Source: Punica granatum
Lineage: Eukaryota; Streptophyta; Magnoliopsida; Myrtales; Lythraceae
Assembly (NCBI RefSeq): GCF_007655135.1
Contig: NC_045133.1
Coordinates: 23,471,845-23,535,844 of the forward strand
Reading direction: 5' to 3'
Length of the DNA stretch: 64,000 nt
The notes beneath the pieces are model-generated. The model was not told the origin of the DNA. It was given only the letters and a program-made list of their open reading frames with translations, and did no database searches. Below, piece by piece: positions 1-11,017 of this stretch (positions are counted from its first letter, which is position 1; every line of letters begins with the position of its first letter). Both the position numbers and the translations under genes were made by a program.

Positions 1-191
1 ATTGTGATAAAATCACATTTTGTCACCTTAAGTGTATTATTTATGACAAAATGAGCTGACGAATTATTTTTTGTCGCGATTTAACAATTATTGTGACAAA
101 CTTATCTTTTATCACTATATAATTGTTTCTTTTGACAAACATTTCTTTGTGGCAAGAGATTTTGTCATAATAAATGAAATTTCTTGTAGTG
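1..191 (-). mobile_element. Terminal end of a CACTA (En/Spm) DNA transposon
   Basis: The block ends at 180-191 with tttcttgtagtg, the reverse complement of CACTACAAGAAA, the standard terminal inverted repeat of plant CACTA elements. Inside it, a short motif of the type TTTGTC/GACAAA recurs many times in both orientations, as expected of CACTA subterminal repeats that bind transposase. The other end and any transposase lie left of the window, so autonomy cannot be judged. The 3 bases just outside (act, 192-194) would be the target duplication. Confidence 0.8.
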
Positions 192-1156
192 ACTATACGA
201 ACTACCGAAATCTAATTTTTTTGAAAATATAAAAATATTCAGTTAACTATTTTATAGCACATTATCAACCTATTTGAGAACTAAAAATTAAGAACTTTAA
301 TTGAAATATGGTTAATAAAAAATAAACCATAGCTAAATATCAACTTTCTTATAGTCAACTCTGTTAATGTAATTATGGACGAATCTCTATTATTCGTGAA
401 CATTTTATATTATCTATAAGTTTAAGCCATAAGTGGTCAGCCATATTTTCAATACTAACCCGCGCATATATGCAGGCCCTACATATGGTTACTCATAATG
501 ATGGTAATTGAAAAATGAATTATTAATAGAATTATATTATTAATTACAAGATTTTTGGAATTATTTTATCTTAATAATTATATTTATTATATGATAACTT
601 TGTTTAATCTTAAATGAAAAAAATTCAACAGTTATTTATTTTTATTTTTATAAAAATTATTAAAATATACAATCCATAGAAAAGTAAAAAGACACCTTTT
701 GTTTTTGCTTGAATTTTCCGCCGCCTGTGATTGTCTGCGCTGTTCATGTTGCGGTGCACCTTCTCGTTCGCTCTTCGAAGGTAGTACGTAGAGAGGACCA
801 AGCTCGGACCCTGCCGATCCCTGATCTAACCATGCCTTTTTTAAAAAAAATGTTTTTTTTATTCTGCTTGGAAGATAATCTGATCTACATGGTTTCTTCA
901 AACAGGCTGAGTTATCATCTTAAACTAGGATATGGTCTACACCTTGCGTGGGTTTGTAATGAAATTGATGGAATGCCATTTTTCTCGTCATTTTCTTGAA
1001 TAATAGGCTCCGATTCTTCTAACCTCTACTGAACAGGCTCGAGTCGTGCCTACTGGAGGTGTTCGATTAAGAAAAGAAACAAATATCAACTTCTTTATCA
1101 AAGAAACTTTGAAACTTCTATGCAATTGGTGGTTCTATAGGAGTAATTTTATTGTC
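192..1156. other. AT-rich intergenic DNA, no gene recognised
   Basis: Short open frames occur on both strands around 630-1000, but they overlap each other, show no family motif and no splice-supported continuation. I see no RNA gene or complete transposon here. Confidence 0.6.
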
Positions 1157-1432
1157 TTTTTTTTTTCAATTACAAAGAAGATCTAAGACCTACTATAATA
1201 AAAAGGAAATCATGTATAACTAAATAACGGTAGTCTCACTAGTTGTTGAACCTGCGATCTCTAGATCAACAGAAGATGGCGTGCGCATTACACTACACTC
1301 TCTTTTGATCGACCTACTATAATAAAAAAAATCATATATAACTAAATAACGGTAGTCTCACTAGTTGTTGAACCTGCGATCTCTACATTAACAGAAGATG
1401 GCGTGCGCATTACACTACACTCTCTTTTGATC
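1157..1432 (-). mobile_element. SINE-A copy with a tandemly repeated body (two units of about 120-127 bp)
   Basis: On the minus strand this has the SINE-A layout: a short leader, a tRNA-like A box (gtagtgtaatgcgcacgcc), a B box (aggttcaacaactagtgag), a body and an A-rich 3' end seen here as poly-T near 1157-1168. The unit starting near 1185 is repeated from about 1313 with only a few differences, so the SINE body was tandemly duplicated after insertion. No protein is encoded. Confidence 0.6.
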
Positions 1433-2262
1433 GCGCTTTGGCTTATATATATATATTGATACTACACTTTCTATGACTAATCAGTTATTTAATTTCCATG
1501 TCTAATCGACCCTTGATTAGTCATTAACACTTAATCCAACGCACCTAAAACTAGAAAATATGGCTCCAAATCTAGCTAGCTGCTGACAGTTCAAAGAGAC
1601 GTGCCCTAGCACAATAGACGCCATGGACGTAGTTCATTCCATCATTCGATTGTAGATTATTTAGTCTAATTAGACAGCTGATGCAATAAGTCCTTGTAAA
1701 TATCTTCTTTCTTAAAAGGTCAGATTAAATAAATATTAGTGTGCTTGACGGTCCCCGGCGTCTGCGCGGCTCCTGGTCCTCATCCAAGACATATAGATCC
1801 ATGAATAAAACAATAAATATATTAAAATAAACCCTTTCTATTACTCAAAAAGGAAAACAAAAAACAAAAAAACAAACCATTATAAAGCCAAAAAGAGAAG
1901 GGAAAAAGTTCCAAAAAGAGGCCGACAAAAAAGACACGGAGGATGTTGCACTTAACTATTCAACTACACTAGGATGCAAATACTCCGTTCCCATTTTCTG
2001 TCCCTATCTCTGGTCCCCTGGATTAGAAGATGTCACGTACTCTCTAAAATATCAATGGCATTTATGGCCGCACACATGAGATTCGTCCTTCCCTCTTTTC
2101 TTTTTCTTTCTCCACGAAGGAAATAAATTAAAGACATTTATAAAAAAATTTAATAAATTCATAAAATAGCAAATCAAAATCTGAAAGTTTCTTAAAAAAT
2201 AACTCAACACTAATATAAAATAGAAAAGTAAATAAAAAAATCAAAGATTAAGGACATTCAAG
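1433..2262. other. Intergenic DNA upstream of the P450 array, no gene recognised
   Basis: AT-rich, with A-rich tracts around 1800-1930 and 2150-2270. I see no coding region, RNA gene or complete repeat. Confidence 0.6.
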
Positions 2263-2279
2263 GAATAGAAAATGGATTT

Positions 2280-2462
2280 ATTTTTTGTATGAACCTTGAT
2301 ATCCGAAATCTCAATTGGAATCCGACTAGTCCAATCCAGTCAGGCTGACTCACTAAGAGGTAAAACTCTCACGGTGTGAATTTTTTGTATTCACAAGAAT
2401 TCGAAATCGAGATTTTATTTAAGTGAAATAAGCGACGAATCATTTAAATCAACTCCCGTCGG
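2280..2462 (-). mobile_element. SINE-B copy
   Basis: On the minus strand it reads as a family B SINE-like element: an A-box-like start (ttgatttaaatgattcg type), a B-box-like core containing ttcgaattcttgtgaat, then a conserved tail that includes gtgagagttttacctcttag and ggattccaattgagatttcg, ending in A-rich sequence. Imperfect 10-bp direct repeats (ggatttattt near 2274, tgatttactt near 2469) may be the target duplication. It lies about 60 bp upstream of the TATA box of P450 copy 1. Confidence 0.6.
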
Positions 2463-2523
2463 GGAAAGTTGATTTACTTTGACTAAGGATTTACGTCCAA
2501 CCCCATCACTTCCCTCCCTCTTA

Positions 2524-2533
2524 TCTATAAAAG
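2524..2533 (+). promoter_or_regulatory. TATA box of P450 copy 1
   Basis: tctataaaag lies 72 bases upstream of the ATG at 2596, a normal distance for a plant TATA box with a short leader. The aligned positions upstream of copies 2 and 3 read tctatcaac (13397) and tttatcaag (21218), so the clean TATA box survives only in front of the broken copy. Confidence 0.55.
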
Positions 2534-2595
2534 CCAATCATCCAACCAAACAAACGTACACAAACTACTTAGGAAGCATCACAAGACAAGAGAAA

Positions 2596-4624
2596 ATGTT
2601 CCTCCTCTACTTCCTCTTGTTCATAAGCTTCTACTTAATATCATGGCACCTCATCCACAAGATCAGTAACCTCCCGCCCACTCCCTTTCCGACCCTCCCA
2701 GTCCTCGGCCACTTTCACCTCCTCAAGAAGCCCCTCCACCTCTCCCTCACCGCCATCTCCCACCGCCATCTCCCGCCGCCATGGCCCTGTCGTCCTCCTC
2801 CAGTTTGGCTCCCGCCGTGTCCTTGTTGTCTCCTCTCCCGCTGCAGCGGAGGAATGCCTCACCAAGAACGACATTGTCTTTGCGAACCGCCCATGCCTCC
2901 TCGTTGGTAAATACTTGGGTTACGATTGCATGAACCTCACATGGGCACCTTACGGGGACCACTGGAGGAAGATGCGTATTGCAACCCTCAATATCCTCTC
3001 ACCCCACTGGGTCAACAGCCTGTCCGAGATACGGGCTGACGAGGTCAAGGCTCTCGTGAGGTGGCTTGCGATGGATGATAATTGGGCTCAGCCTGTAGAT
3101 ACGAAGAAGGTCTTCTTCGAGCTGACTCGGAATGTAATGATGAGGATGATCGCTGGGAAGAGGTACTATATACTGTTATTAAAGGAATATATTATTTACC
3201 AGTTTATCATGCGCACTAGGATTATGAAATACGAGTTAGCACCGGTCCGCGGGTTGCGCAGGCACAATATAATTGAATAATTTTTTTGTTGTAACTAATC
3301 TAAATAATTTTATATGTGATGCATAAATAATCTAATATAACTTATTATTAAGCAATCTTAATTGATTATATTTTATGGAAATGTCCCGAAAATTACTTTG
3401 ATGTTCTTGCCCATATCATTAACCTCTAATTCTGTTTATATATAATGTTAGGGTGGATATTATGTTAATTTACGTGTACAGCAGCATATATCTCCAGCAA
3501 GCGATCTAGTAGTTCATAAGTTCCAAACTTCCACAGGTACTATGGAGAGAATGTGGCAGAGACCGAGGAAGCAAGGAGGTTCCAGGAGATTGCGACGGAG
3601 ACTTCCAGGATTGCAGGGGCCACGAACATTGGGGACTTCCTGCCGTTCCTTAGGAGGATCGGATTCAAGAGGGCGGAGAAGGACCTGCAGGCGTTGCAAG
3701 AGAAGAAGGATTCTTTGTTGCAGAATCTGCTTGACGAGCAAAAGAGGGTGGCCAAAGAGGAGAACAAGAATAACCTGATTCAGGTCTTGCTATCCCTGCA
3801 AGAAACCGACCCTAAGTTTTACAAAGATGTTACCATCAGAAGCATCATATCGGTAAGCCCGATGTATTGATTCCTCCTCTTAATTACAAACAACGGATCG
3901 GGTGTTATTTGTTAAATCATTTAACGTGGGAGTCAAGTCAAGATCAAAAGCCCTAGCAAAAGTACCCTTGCGCTGACATATATATATGAACAACTCCTTT
4001 CAGGTTCTGTTAAGTGGGGGGACCGACAGTTCCACGCCGACAATGGAGTGGGCCATGTCACTCCTATTGAACCATCCCAAGGTCTTAAAGAAGGCACAGG
4101 CGGAGATCGACAATGTAGTTGGATGTGACCGCTTGGTAAATGAGTCCGACCTCCCCAGGCTTCCTTACCTCCAAAACATCATCAAGGAGACGCTCCGCTT
4201 GTTCCCTGGGGGCCCATTCTCTGTCATGCACGAGTCATCTGCCGGGTGCCGTGTCGGTGGATATTGGGTACCTGGGGGCACAATGCTCTTGATCAACTTG
4301 TACTCGATCCAGCGAGATCCACGTTACTGGTCGGAACCCGAGAAGTTCAAGCCCGAGAGGTTTGAGGGGATGGAAGGCTTCAGAGACGGGCATAGGATGT
4401 TTCCATTCGGATCGGGTAGGAGAAGGTGCGCAGGGGAGAACCTGGCCCTCAGGATGACGGGCTTGACCCTCGGGTCGCTGATCCAGTGCTTTGAGTGGGG
4501 GCGGAACAGCGAGCAGCCAGTGGACATGACCGAGGCAGCGAGCCTCAGCATGCCCAAGGCACATTCGTTGATGGCTAAGTGTAAACCCCGGGAAAGCATG
4601 AGGACCTTCCTTTCTCAAGTATGA
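2596..4624 (+). pseudogene. CYP81-like cytochrome P450, copy 1, frameshifted
   Basis: Three exons with the same layout as the two intact copies: 2596-3162, 3537-3852, 4004-4624. Exon 1 starts with the same membrane anchor and PPTPFP hinge as its neighbours. A 13-bp unit (accgccatctccc) stands twice in a row at 2749-2761 and 2762-2774, and the extra copy shifts the frame so that the normal N-terminal domain is lost after about residue 55. One codon is also missing in the C-helix region (KMR-I in place of NMRRI). Exons 2 and 3 stay open and keep ExxR, PERF and the haem loop FGSGRRRCAG. The I-helix motif has drifted to SGGTDSSTPT, where the intact copies read AAGTDTSAAT, and PVAPLS has become PGGPFS, which suggests relaxed selection. 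Family assignment rests on resemblance to CYP81 proteins. Confidence 0.85.
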
Positions 4625-5990
4625 GTAATCAGTTGTGTGAGATGATCAGGGACTCATTGAAGAATAACTTATTACTATTATTGTAATATCAATGTGCGCC
4701 TGCAATAAGGTGATGGATGTTGTTGTGATGAAATGTTATATTAGGTTATATTCTCTTTATATGGCAATCATGGATTCATGTATTTTGATATATTTTATGG
4801 ATATGCAGCTCAATGTAATTTCTATGTATAATTTATTTTTATATATGTGCGTTGTGATGAGATGACCCACATAGTACATCTCAACATTTTAGCCAAAATC
4901 GTCTGAACATAACCACAAATAATGCCCACACACACACCCCCCATTTTTATGAGATGACCGATGACCATATACACCATTGACACCTCCACTTCCATTAACA
5001 CCAAAACAAAGAACCAACCAGAACATGTCAACCCAGTGGCTCTCCCTCCAAATAATGCCCATGTCCCCAGGGACTAACATAGGATTTTGGTTCAGAAGGG
5101 GCCAATTCTTAGTGGGACGAATAAGGTGGTCATTCAAAATCAGAGGGAGCGAATATAAGTATTTTTAATAAAAAATTTACGTAAAATATATAATTTTCTT
5201 TATAACCACGAAAATTGTGGGGGGATCCATGCGTGTTACGACTCCAAACATCACCAATGTAATCAATGTACAGTTAAAATCAAACAAACTACACAGTATG
5301 GAAGTCTATTTTCAACAAATCCGTTCACCCTTGATCACAAGGTCAAAATCCGATATTACGAAACCTGTTCCAAAATTAAGTCTGGTTGCCACATCTTATC
5401 TTACAGTCACAGAACCCACCTGCGCCTACTCTTAGGCAAACAAGGACCCATCTGGCACCAAGCTATGGATTGTAATGATTGTTTTATTACATGAGAAAAA
5501 ATGTGAAAAAATAATGAATAGCTGTGAGAATTTAGTATTAAAAATTGAATTGAGTATAATAGAGGTGTACGTGGATTTATGTATGGGTCCCACCTTTTTG
5601 ACTTTGAAGAGTTGATTTTTGTTGTGTAGTGAGTAGAGTTAAAGTTAAAGTTAAAATTTTAAAATCCAATTGCGAAACCAAACGGAGTATAATACTCTTC
5701 TTCGGAGCCACGCTTGGACGTTAGTGTTATTTGAACCTAACAAGAGTATGGTCGGGAGAACTTGAAAATTTCTCATTGAGTACCGTGCAAATGATTCCAT
5801 TAGAGCTATAAAGCTCGTCTCATTACCATGAGACCTTCAGTCCATTGGTAAAATCATCAACCATATGGATTCGTAACCATCATATTGTATAATATCAAAT
5901 ATAGAATCAGATTAGAGCCGTTTAATTGAAAATGTTAATCTTATGAGATACCATGTGAAATTTTAAGTTGTCATAACCATCAAATTTTAA
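4625..5990. other. Intergenic DNA after P450 copy 1, no gene recognised
   Basis: The first 200 bases are probably the former 3' UTR. Small overlapping open frames at 4820-5440 show no recognisable domain. Around 5640-5690 the sequence agttaaagttaaagtt and a segment reading gcgaaaccaaacggagt resemble the edge of a MITE, but I could not find a matching opposite end. Confidence 0.5.
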
Positions 5991-5999
5991 AGATTAATC

Positions 6000-6464
6000 T
6001 TGTCAAATACAACGAGATTTATTATTTTATTATTTCGGTGGCCCGAGCCATTTCTCGCCGGGAGGTCGCCGGTGGGGGGCCGATATGCCCCTAGCTCCAA
6101 TTCAAAGAAAAATGCCAGAACAGATAGTATCAAAGCCAAAGGATCACGTCAGCCAATAAGACGTGGAGATGCTGAAGAGAATAACGCCACCCATGGAGGC
6201 AGTAGCCAGCCAATAACTTCACAAAGCAAAAAAGTTGATCTCATGCACAAGAACGATGCTTCACTAAATATCCAAGTAAATGTGAAAGATAAAACGAAGC
6301 CCCAGCATCAGGATGACCTAAAACCTGCAATTTTTCCATTAAGTCAGATGGATCACCTACCGTCCATGAGAAAAGGTACAACGATGCCACAACTGGAAAA
6401 AAAAAAGAAGAAGCACGAAATCATTTCAATTAGAAAAACACTATTAGCCAGGATAAAATCTTAA
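6000..6464 (+). other. Open frame with a coding-like stretch, possibly a gene remnant
   Basis: A 154-codon open frame. From about residue 35 on it is polar and low in hydrophobics, with several lysine and glutamine clusters, which looks more like disordered protein sequence than chance translation of AT-rich DNA. I do not recognise a family and see no splice-supported extension. It lies 350 bases left of a hydrolase gene fragment on the other strand, so this stretch may be a patch of captured or decayed exons. It may also be spurious. Confidence 0.2.
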
Positions 6465-6810
6465 TTTTTCCTATATTGCTAAAATGTCAGTTCTTATTAT
6501 ATATAATCATGGGAGAGTATAAATACTGAAAAGATCATTTCAACTATTGATTTAAGCTTCTACAATACCTGAAAATTCTTACGTAAAATCACTTGCTTCA
6601 CTTCAGTGCATTACTTACAATAGATACAATGGCATTGATATGCAAAAGAAACAATATGTGAAAAGAAATACAAATAACTGGTTACCTTATACAACTTATA
6701 ATTCTAATCCATAAGAATTGTTGCAAGATTCTAATCTTGAATATAAAATTCTTGGTGATCACATCTAAGTGAAAGCCGTAAGGTGATATTCAATTTTGAG
6801 AGAAAATTAG

Positions 6811-6903
6811 AAGCATACAGCTTTATCAGTCATTACGCGAAACATTCCTAGGATTGCAATTCCAGCTCCACTTCCCATGGCAATACCATCCACGATAGCT
6901 ACC
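6811..6903 (-). pseudogene. Fragment of a 3-hydroxyisobutyryl-CoA hydrolase-like (CHY1/enoyl-CoA hydratase family) gene
   Basis: On the minus strand 6903-6811 translates to PVAIVDGIAMGSGAGIAIL followed by GMFRVMTDKA. This matches the oxyanion-hole segment of plant CHY1-like hydrolases (VAILDG-MGSGAG-S-GMFRV-TDK), which act on acyl-CoA thioesters in valine catabolism and related pathways. Only about 31 codons are recognisable. The substrate-binding and C-terminal parts are not found nearby, so this is an isolated exon fragment, not a gene. It may be a truncated duplicate or an exon carried by a transposon. Identification is from family memory. Confidence 0.65.
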
Positions 6904-7341
6904 GGCAGAATAGTGACTATACGATCATTAATAGCTCGCTAAAATTATCCAAATTCATATTTCATTATAGAAAATTTTTTATGTTTCCTGAGAACTGGTA
7001 GGGAGAGGAGCAAAGAATTGAAATGGAGGACCTTTGTTCCTCTACTTATTATTCTGATAAGTACTTTCCTTAGCTTTTGCAACTGGTGTTTACATATATA
7101 AATTAAAGCAAATTTTGAAGCCTAACAAAGAAACACCATGGTATGACCCTACAGGTAGTACTTTCAACAAGGCTTGCCACAGTCGAGATGGTCAATCACC
7201 ATCGAACAGCCCCTTCTTTTCATACACAACCTCAATTGTTTGAACTAAATTGTTTCAAAATAAAACGTATTAGCATTCAATAACCTAAAAATAGAGAATT
7301 GTATGTTTTGTACCCTGGTACAACTCTCCCAGTCATGGGTT

Positions 7342-7406
7342 TGAAGCAGAGCACTGGAAAAGCAGAGCCTGGTGCGGTGGGCTGAAGCAGAGCACTGGAA
7401 AAGCAG
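7342..7406. repeat. Short direct repeat, 24-bp unit
   Basis: tgaagcagagcactggaaaa plus gcag occurs at 7342-7365 and again at 7383-7406, separated by 17 bases. The two copies are identical. Function unknown. Confidence 0.8.
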
Positions 7407-7823
7407 CTTGTCTTATACTATGAAGACACCAGCATATTCTGATATTCTAAGGCATTCATATTTCTTGAAGTTCCTCATTTTATTGTCATGCAAGAGAGGT
7501 AAAATACCTTGCATTGTAGCCTCCCCAAGCAACAGTCACTATACGCACTGCATTTGTTTTTATCTTGAGTTTCATATTAGGAAAGTTGTTATCATGACGT
7601 CATAATTAATTTTTGTCTTCCATACTCAATTTGAAAAGAATTCACACATTTGAAATATGCTTGTCATGAAAAAAATTGATCATGTATCATTATATATGTT
7701 CAATATTCTCCCTCAAATGGATTTGAGAATGATACCATGTAGTAGTATTTGCTGTGAAAATCGATCCTGTTGAAAAGCGAATAATGAACTTGGCTATCTT
7801 AAGTTATTGAACAAGATTTCATT

Positions 7824-8584
7824 CATGGTTGTTAGAGTCGTGATTCGAATCGTAGAATCTTACGATTCTACGATTCAAGGGGTGGCTAGCGATTCCAATT
7901 CCATGGCATGAATCGGGAAGGTAGAATCGTGACTGAATCGCGATTCAAATCGCACAATCGTAGAATCGGACCGATTCTACGATTCTGGTTTCAACCCAAA
8001 GTCAGATGCCCCCCTCTCTCCCTCCTCATCTCTCTTATTGTGCGATAGTATTGCTCATTGGTTCTCTTATTTTATGAAAAGTTTGAAACTTGTCTCCTAG
8101 CCGTAAATGACAGGGACTTGAAAAGTTTCAAGAACTACTTCGAATTGGATTTCGGTCGATTCCTAATTGCTATATGGTTTGAGATGATTTAGGCTGGAAC
8201 TTTTCAACATTTTTAGGTGTAGAGACAGATGATTCCAAGAAGGGACAGACCAAGAAGAAGTTAGGGAGGAAAAGCAGTTTCGCCTACAGGATCCGTTATC
8301 ACGGTACGATATCAATTGTCATTGGAGATTGTTCTAGTGGAAGCGCTCTCTTGTGAAAACTCAGCACTATCTGATTTTGACGAACGAAGTAGGAAGCAGA
8401 AAGATTTATCATTTGATGTTTACTTATACTATTTCTGACATGAAATTTGGTATGTGTGTATATATATATATACACTCTTTTTTTAATTACAGGTAAAATT
8501 TTACTATTTACAATTCGATTCTACGATTCACGATTTCACGACCCTCGATCGATTTTAGGTAAAATCGCGATTCTGACAACCTTG
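7824..8584. mobile_element. hAT-like non-autonomous DNA transposon (MITE), 761 bp
   Basis: Terminal inverted repeats of about 22 bp: left end catggttgttagagtcgtga, right end (reverse complement) caaggttgtcagaatcgcga, with 4 mismatches over 22 bases. The element is flanked by a perfect 8-bp duplication, atttcatt, at 7816-7823 and 8585-8592. An 8-bp target duplication with ends starting CA-GGTTGT fits the hAT superfamily. Near both ends the motif gattctacgatt recurs in both orientations (7850-7985 and 8515-8545), as expected of subterminal transposase sites. There is no transposase frame. Confidence 0.85.
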
Positions 8585-9062
8585 ATTTCATTCTTTTGCC
8601 TTCTTTTTTTTCCCTCTCTACGCTCTAATAGTTACAACTTATGAGGATTTAATTAGAGGCCCACGATTTGCCAAACAAATGCCGAGGTGCGGGAAAGGTA
8701 ATTACTCTACATCTTAGATTATTCAACCCCTTTTTTCGTTTGTCACACATAATATTGATTATCTGCTTATTAGTGTGATATTTATGAAGAGAGTAGCTTT
8801 TTGTCTATATGATTTTTCGATTGTGTTTTAATATTATGAAACAAAATTTTAAGGAATGTTCCAGTTCATGCACAGTTATTAGTCCCTTTGGAATAATTTT
8901 CATTACTTTGGGATTAATATTTTGTTTTTCTGGCTATCAAGGAGATCCGTAATATTTTATAATATATGACATGTTGGGAGTAGTGTTGAGCATTGGAAAA
9001 TATTTTTCAAGTATGGTGGAAAATACTAAATTGAGACTTTATTTCTCTATGACGATAATTTT

Positions 9063-9254
9063 TCTTTTTTTTTTCCGTGTGCATCCTGATATTCAGAAGT
9101 TCAATAAGTTCTGACTAATCCAATTCAAGTTGAGTTGACATATTAAATGGCAAAATTCTCATGGCGTAGATTTTTTTCAATTCATAAGACTCGAACTCAA
9201 TACCTTATTTTAAGCGAAACAAACTCCAAATCACCTTAATCAACCCTCGTACGT
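9063..9254 (-). mobile_element. SINE-B copy with likely target duplication
   Basis: Minus-strand copy of the same family as 2280-2462 and 26739-26919. It starts with a poly-T run (the A-tail) and contains the conserved segments actcgaactcaatacctta and tggcaaaattctcatggcgt. ataatttt occurs on both sides (9055-9062 and 9255-9262), a plausible 8-bp target site duplication. Confidence 0.65.
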
Positions 9255-9262
9255 ATAATTTT

Positions 9263-11017
9263 CCTTCCCTTATACAATTCTAAAAGGCGCTTTAGCTCCG
9301 TACGAGGAAGGAATAGATTAGAAACATCCTTCTTATTAATTATGACTTCCAAACAATTTTCCTCATGGATCTTATTATATTAACGTTTAAATGGGCAGTA
9401 TTACCTGAACTTCTTTATGTCATTTCAAAATAGCCAGATAAAGCATAATTTTCTTTTTTTCAAATTGTGGTAAACACTCATGTAGAAATATTTATGTTTG
9501 GATAAGTTACTAAAAAAAAAAAAAGAGCCCTCTTAATTATAAACGAAATTATTAAAGAAAAAGATGACAGTGGAGAGGATGAGAGCGAAAAGAGAACGGG
9601 AAAGAGAGGGACAGAATAATTGAAACGGTGTTTCCCTGCTACAACAAACTAGAATTTTTTTATGCTGAAAAAATGTTCACATAATAAAAAGTTGTTATAA
9701 CACGACACATGTACATAGAGATAATCTATAAAGCTCCTTACTCATATGATGAGGAAATATTTATAAAATAATTAAAATGAATAATAATTACGAAGATCAC
9801 TCAGTTGACTAACATCGCTCATCCATTTGTTGCAATCTATTTGGTGTTGCATAAGCAATATAGTAAGGTGGGATGATTAAAGAATTCCTCGAAGAGTTAG
9901 ATACAAGGGAATGTTCTTTAAAGAGATCAAATAATTTTTCTATAGTTTGTGATTACAGAAAACATCTAAAGTTACTACTTCATCCCCAACCCAACCTCTT
10001 ATTAATTTATCTTTAAATTTCTCATAATCTAATGATTTAAAATTTATGATTTTTCTATAATAGGTACTTTTGGAAAGTAAATGTTATACAAATTTTTTAA
10101 CATTCATTTATAACAGCATAGATTTATTCCAATTTTGCAATGGAAAATTACTTTGAAAATATTTATAATTAGAATGGTTGCAGGTGCAAAATATACTAGT
10201 AATTATAAAAATATTAAAATAAAATATATATGTCTTAAGTGGCTCCGTTAATTTTAGGGTTTGAAATTCGTTAATAGCATCTCGTGGTCACGATCAAGTC
10301 AAAGAAAGAATTAGTCTAAACAATAGGGTGGCATGACCTTTTCTTTGATTGTTAAAAAAAATTAGCACATTTATAACGTCACAAAAAATTACTTAAATTC
10401 ATATTTAAATATAAATTATTAAAAATATTTAATTTTTCATTTTAAGAAAAGAAAAGAGGGCCCTAAGATCTACCCTGCTCGTTCCCTGGCTCAATTGGAC
10501 CATGATATGTATAGATTATATATTAATCAGAATATCATATGGTATTAAGCTGACATTTTTATTTGCTATATGTAATAGTTTATAATTAACCCCGCTAATT
10601 TGAGATCACGAACTTTATTTGCAGTGTTGGCTCCGAAATTCGTTAAAAGTATCTCATTGTCATGGCCGAATCAGTATACAATCGAGAATTAGTTATTTTT
10701 CACTAAAAACTTAGGACATCTCTAAAGGTATAAATGAAAAAAAGTAACTTAAATTGATTAAATTGGTGATCAATTCACTATTAAAGCAAGAATTAGTCTC
10801 AGTCATACGCTAGTATTATACCTCTTGCATTTCATCAAAAAAAAATCTCTTAGGATGTAAATGCAAAAACATACTTAAATTGGTGAGCATTATTACATAA
10901 ATTGGTTCTAAAAAAAATTAAATTATATAATTAAAAGAAAAGATAGAGAGCGGGTGGTAGGTGCTGGTGGTGAAAACACGCAATCTCCACCATGAAGGGA
11001 TGCACCGGCATTTTTCT
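9263..11017. other. AT-rich intergenic DNA with remnants of a dispersed repeat (family C)
   Basis: No gene is visible. Two diverged copies of one repeat lie at about 10225-10410 and 10575-10880. Shared pieces include gaaattcgttaa, agcatctcgtgg, a segment like agaattagt and an ending rich in acttaaatt. A third copy is at about 24440-24645 in the first intron of P450 copy 3. The repeat encodes nothing I can recognise, and I could not define its ends. Confidence 0.5.

Noticed and set aside
4235..4618. Long open frames on the minus strand opposite P450 exon 3 (similarly at 16115-16591, 17195-17491, 25915-26523)
   Set aside because: They are mirror frames of well-supported P450 exons, in GC-richer coding DNA. 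They have no motif of their own and no splice context.
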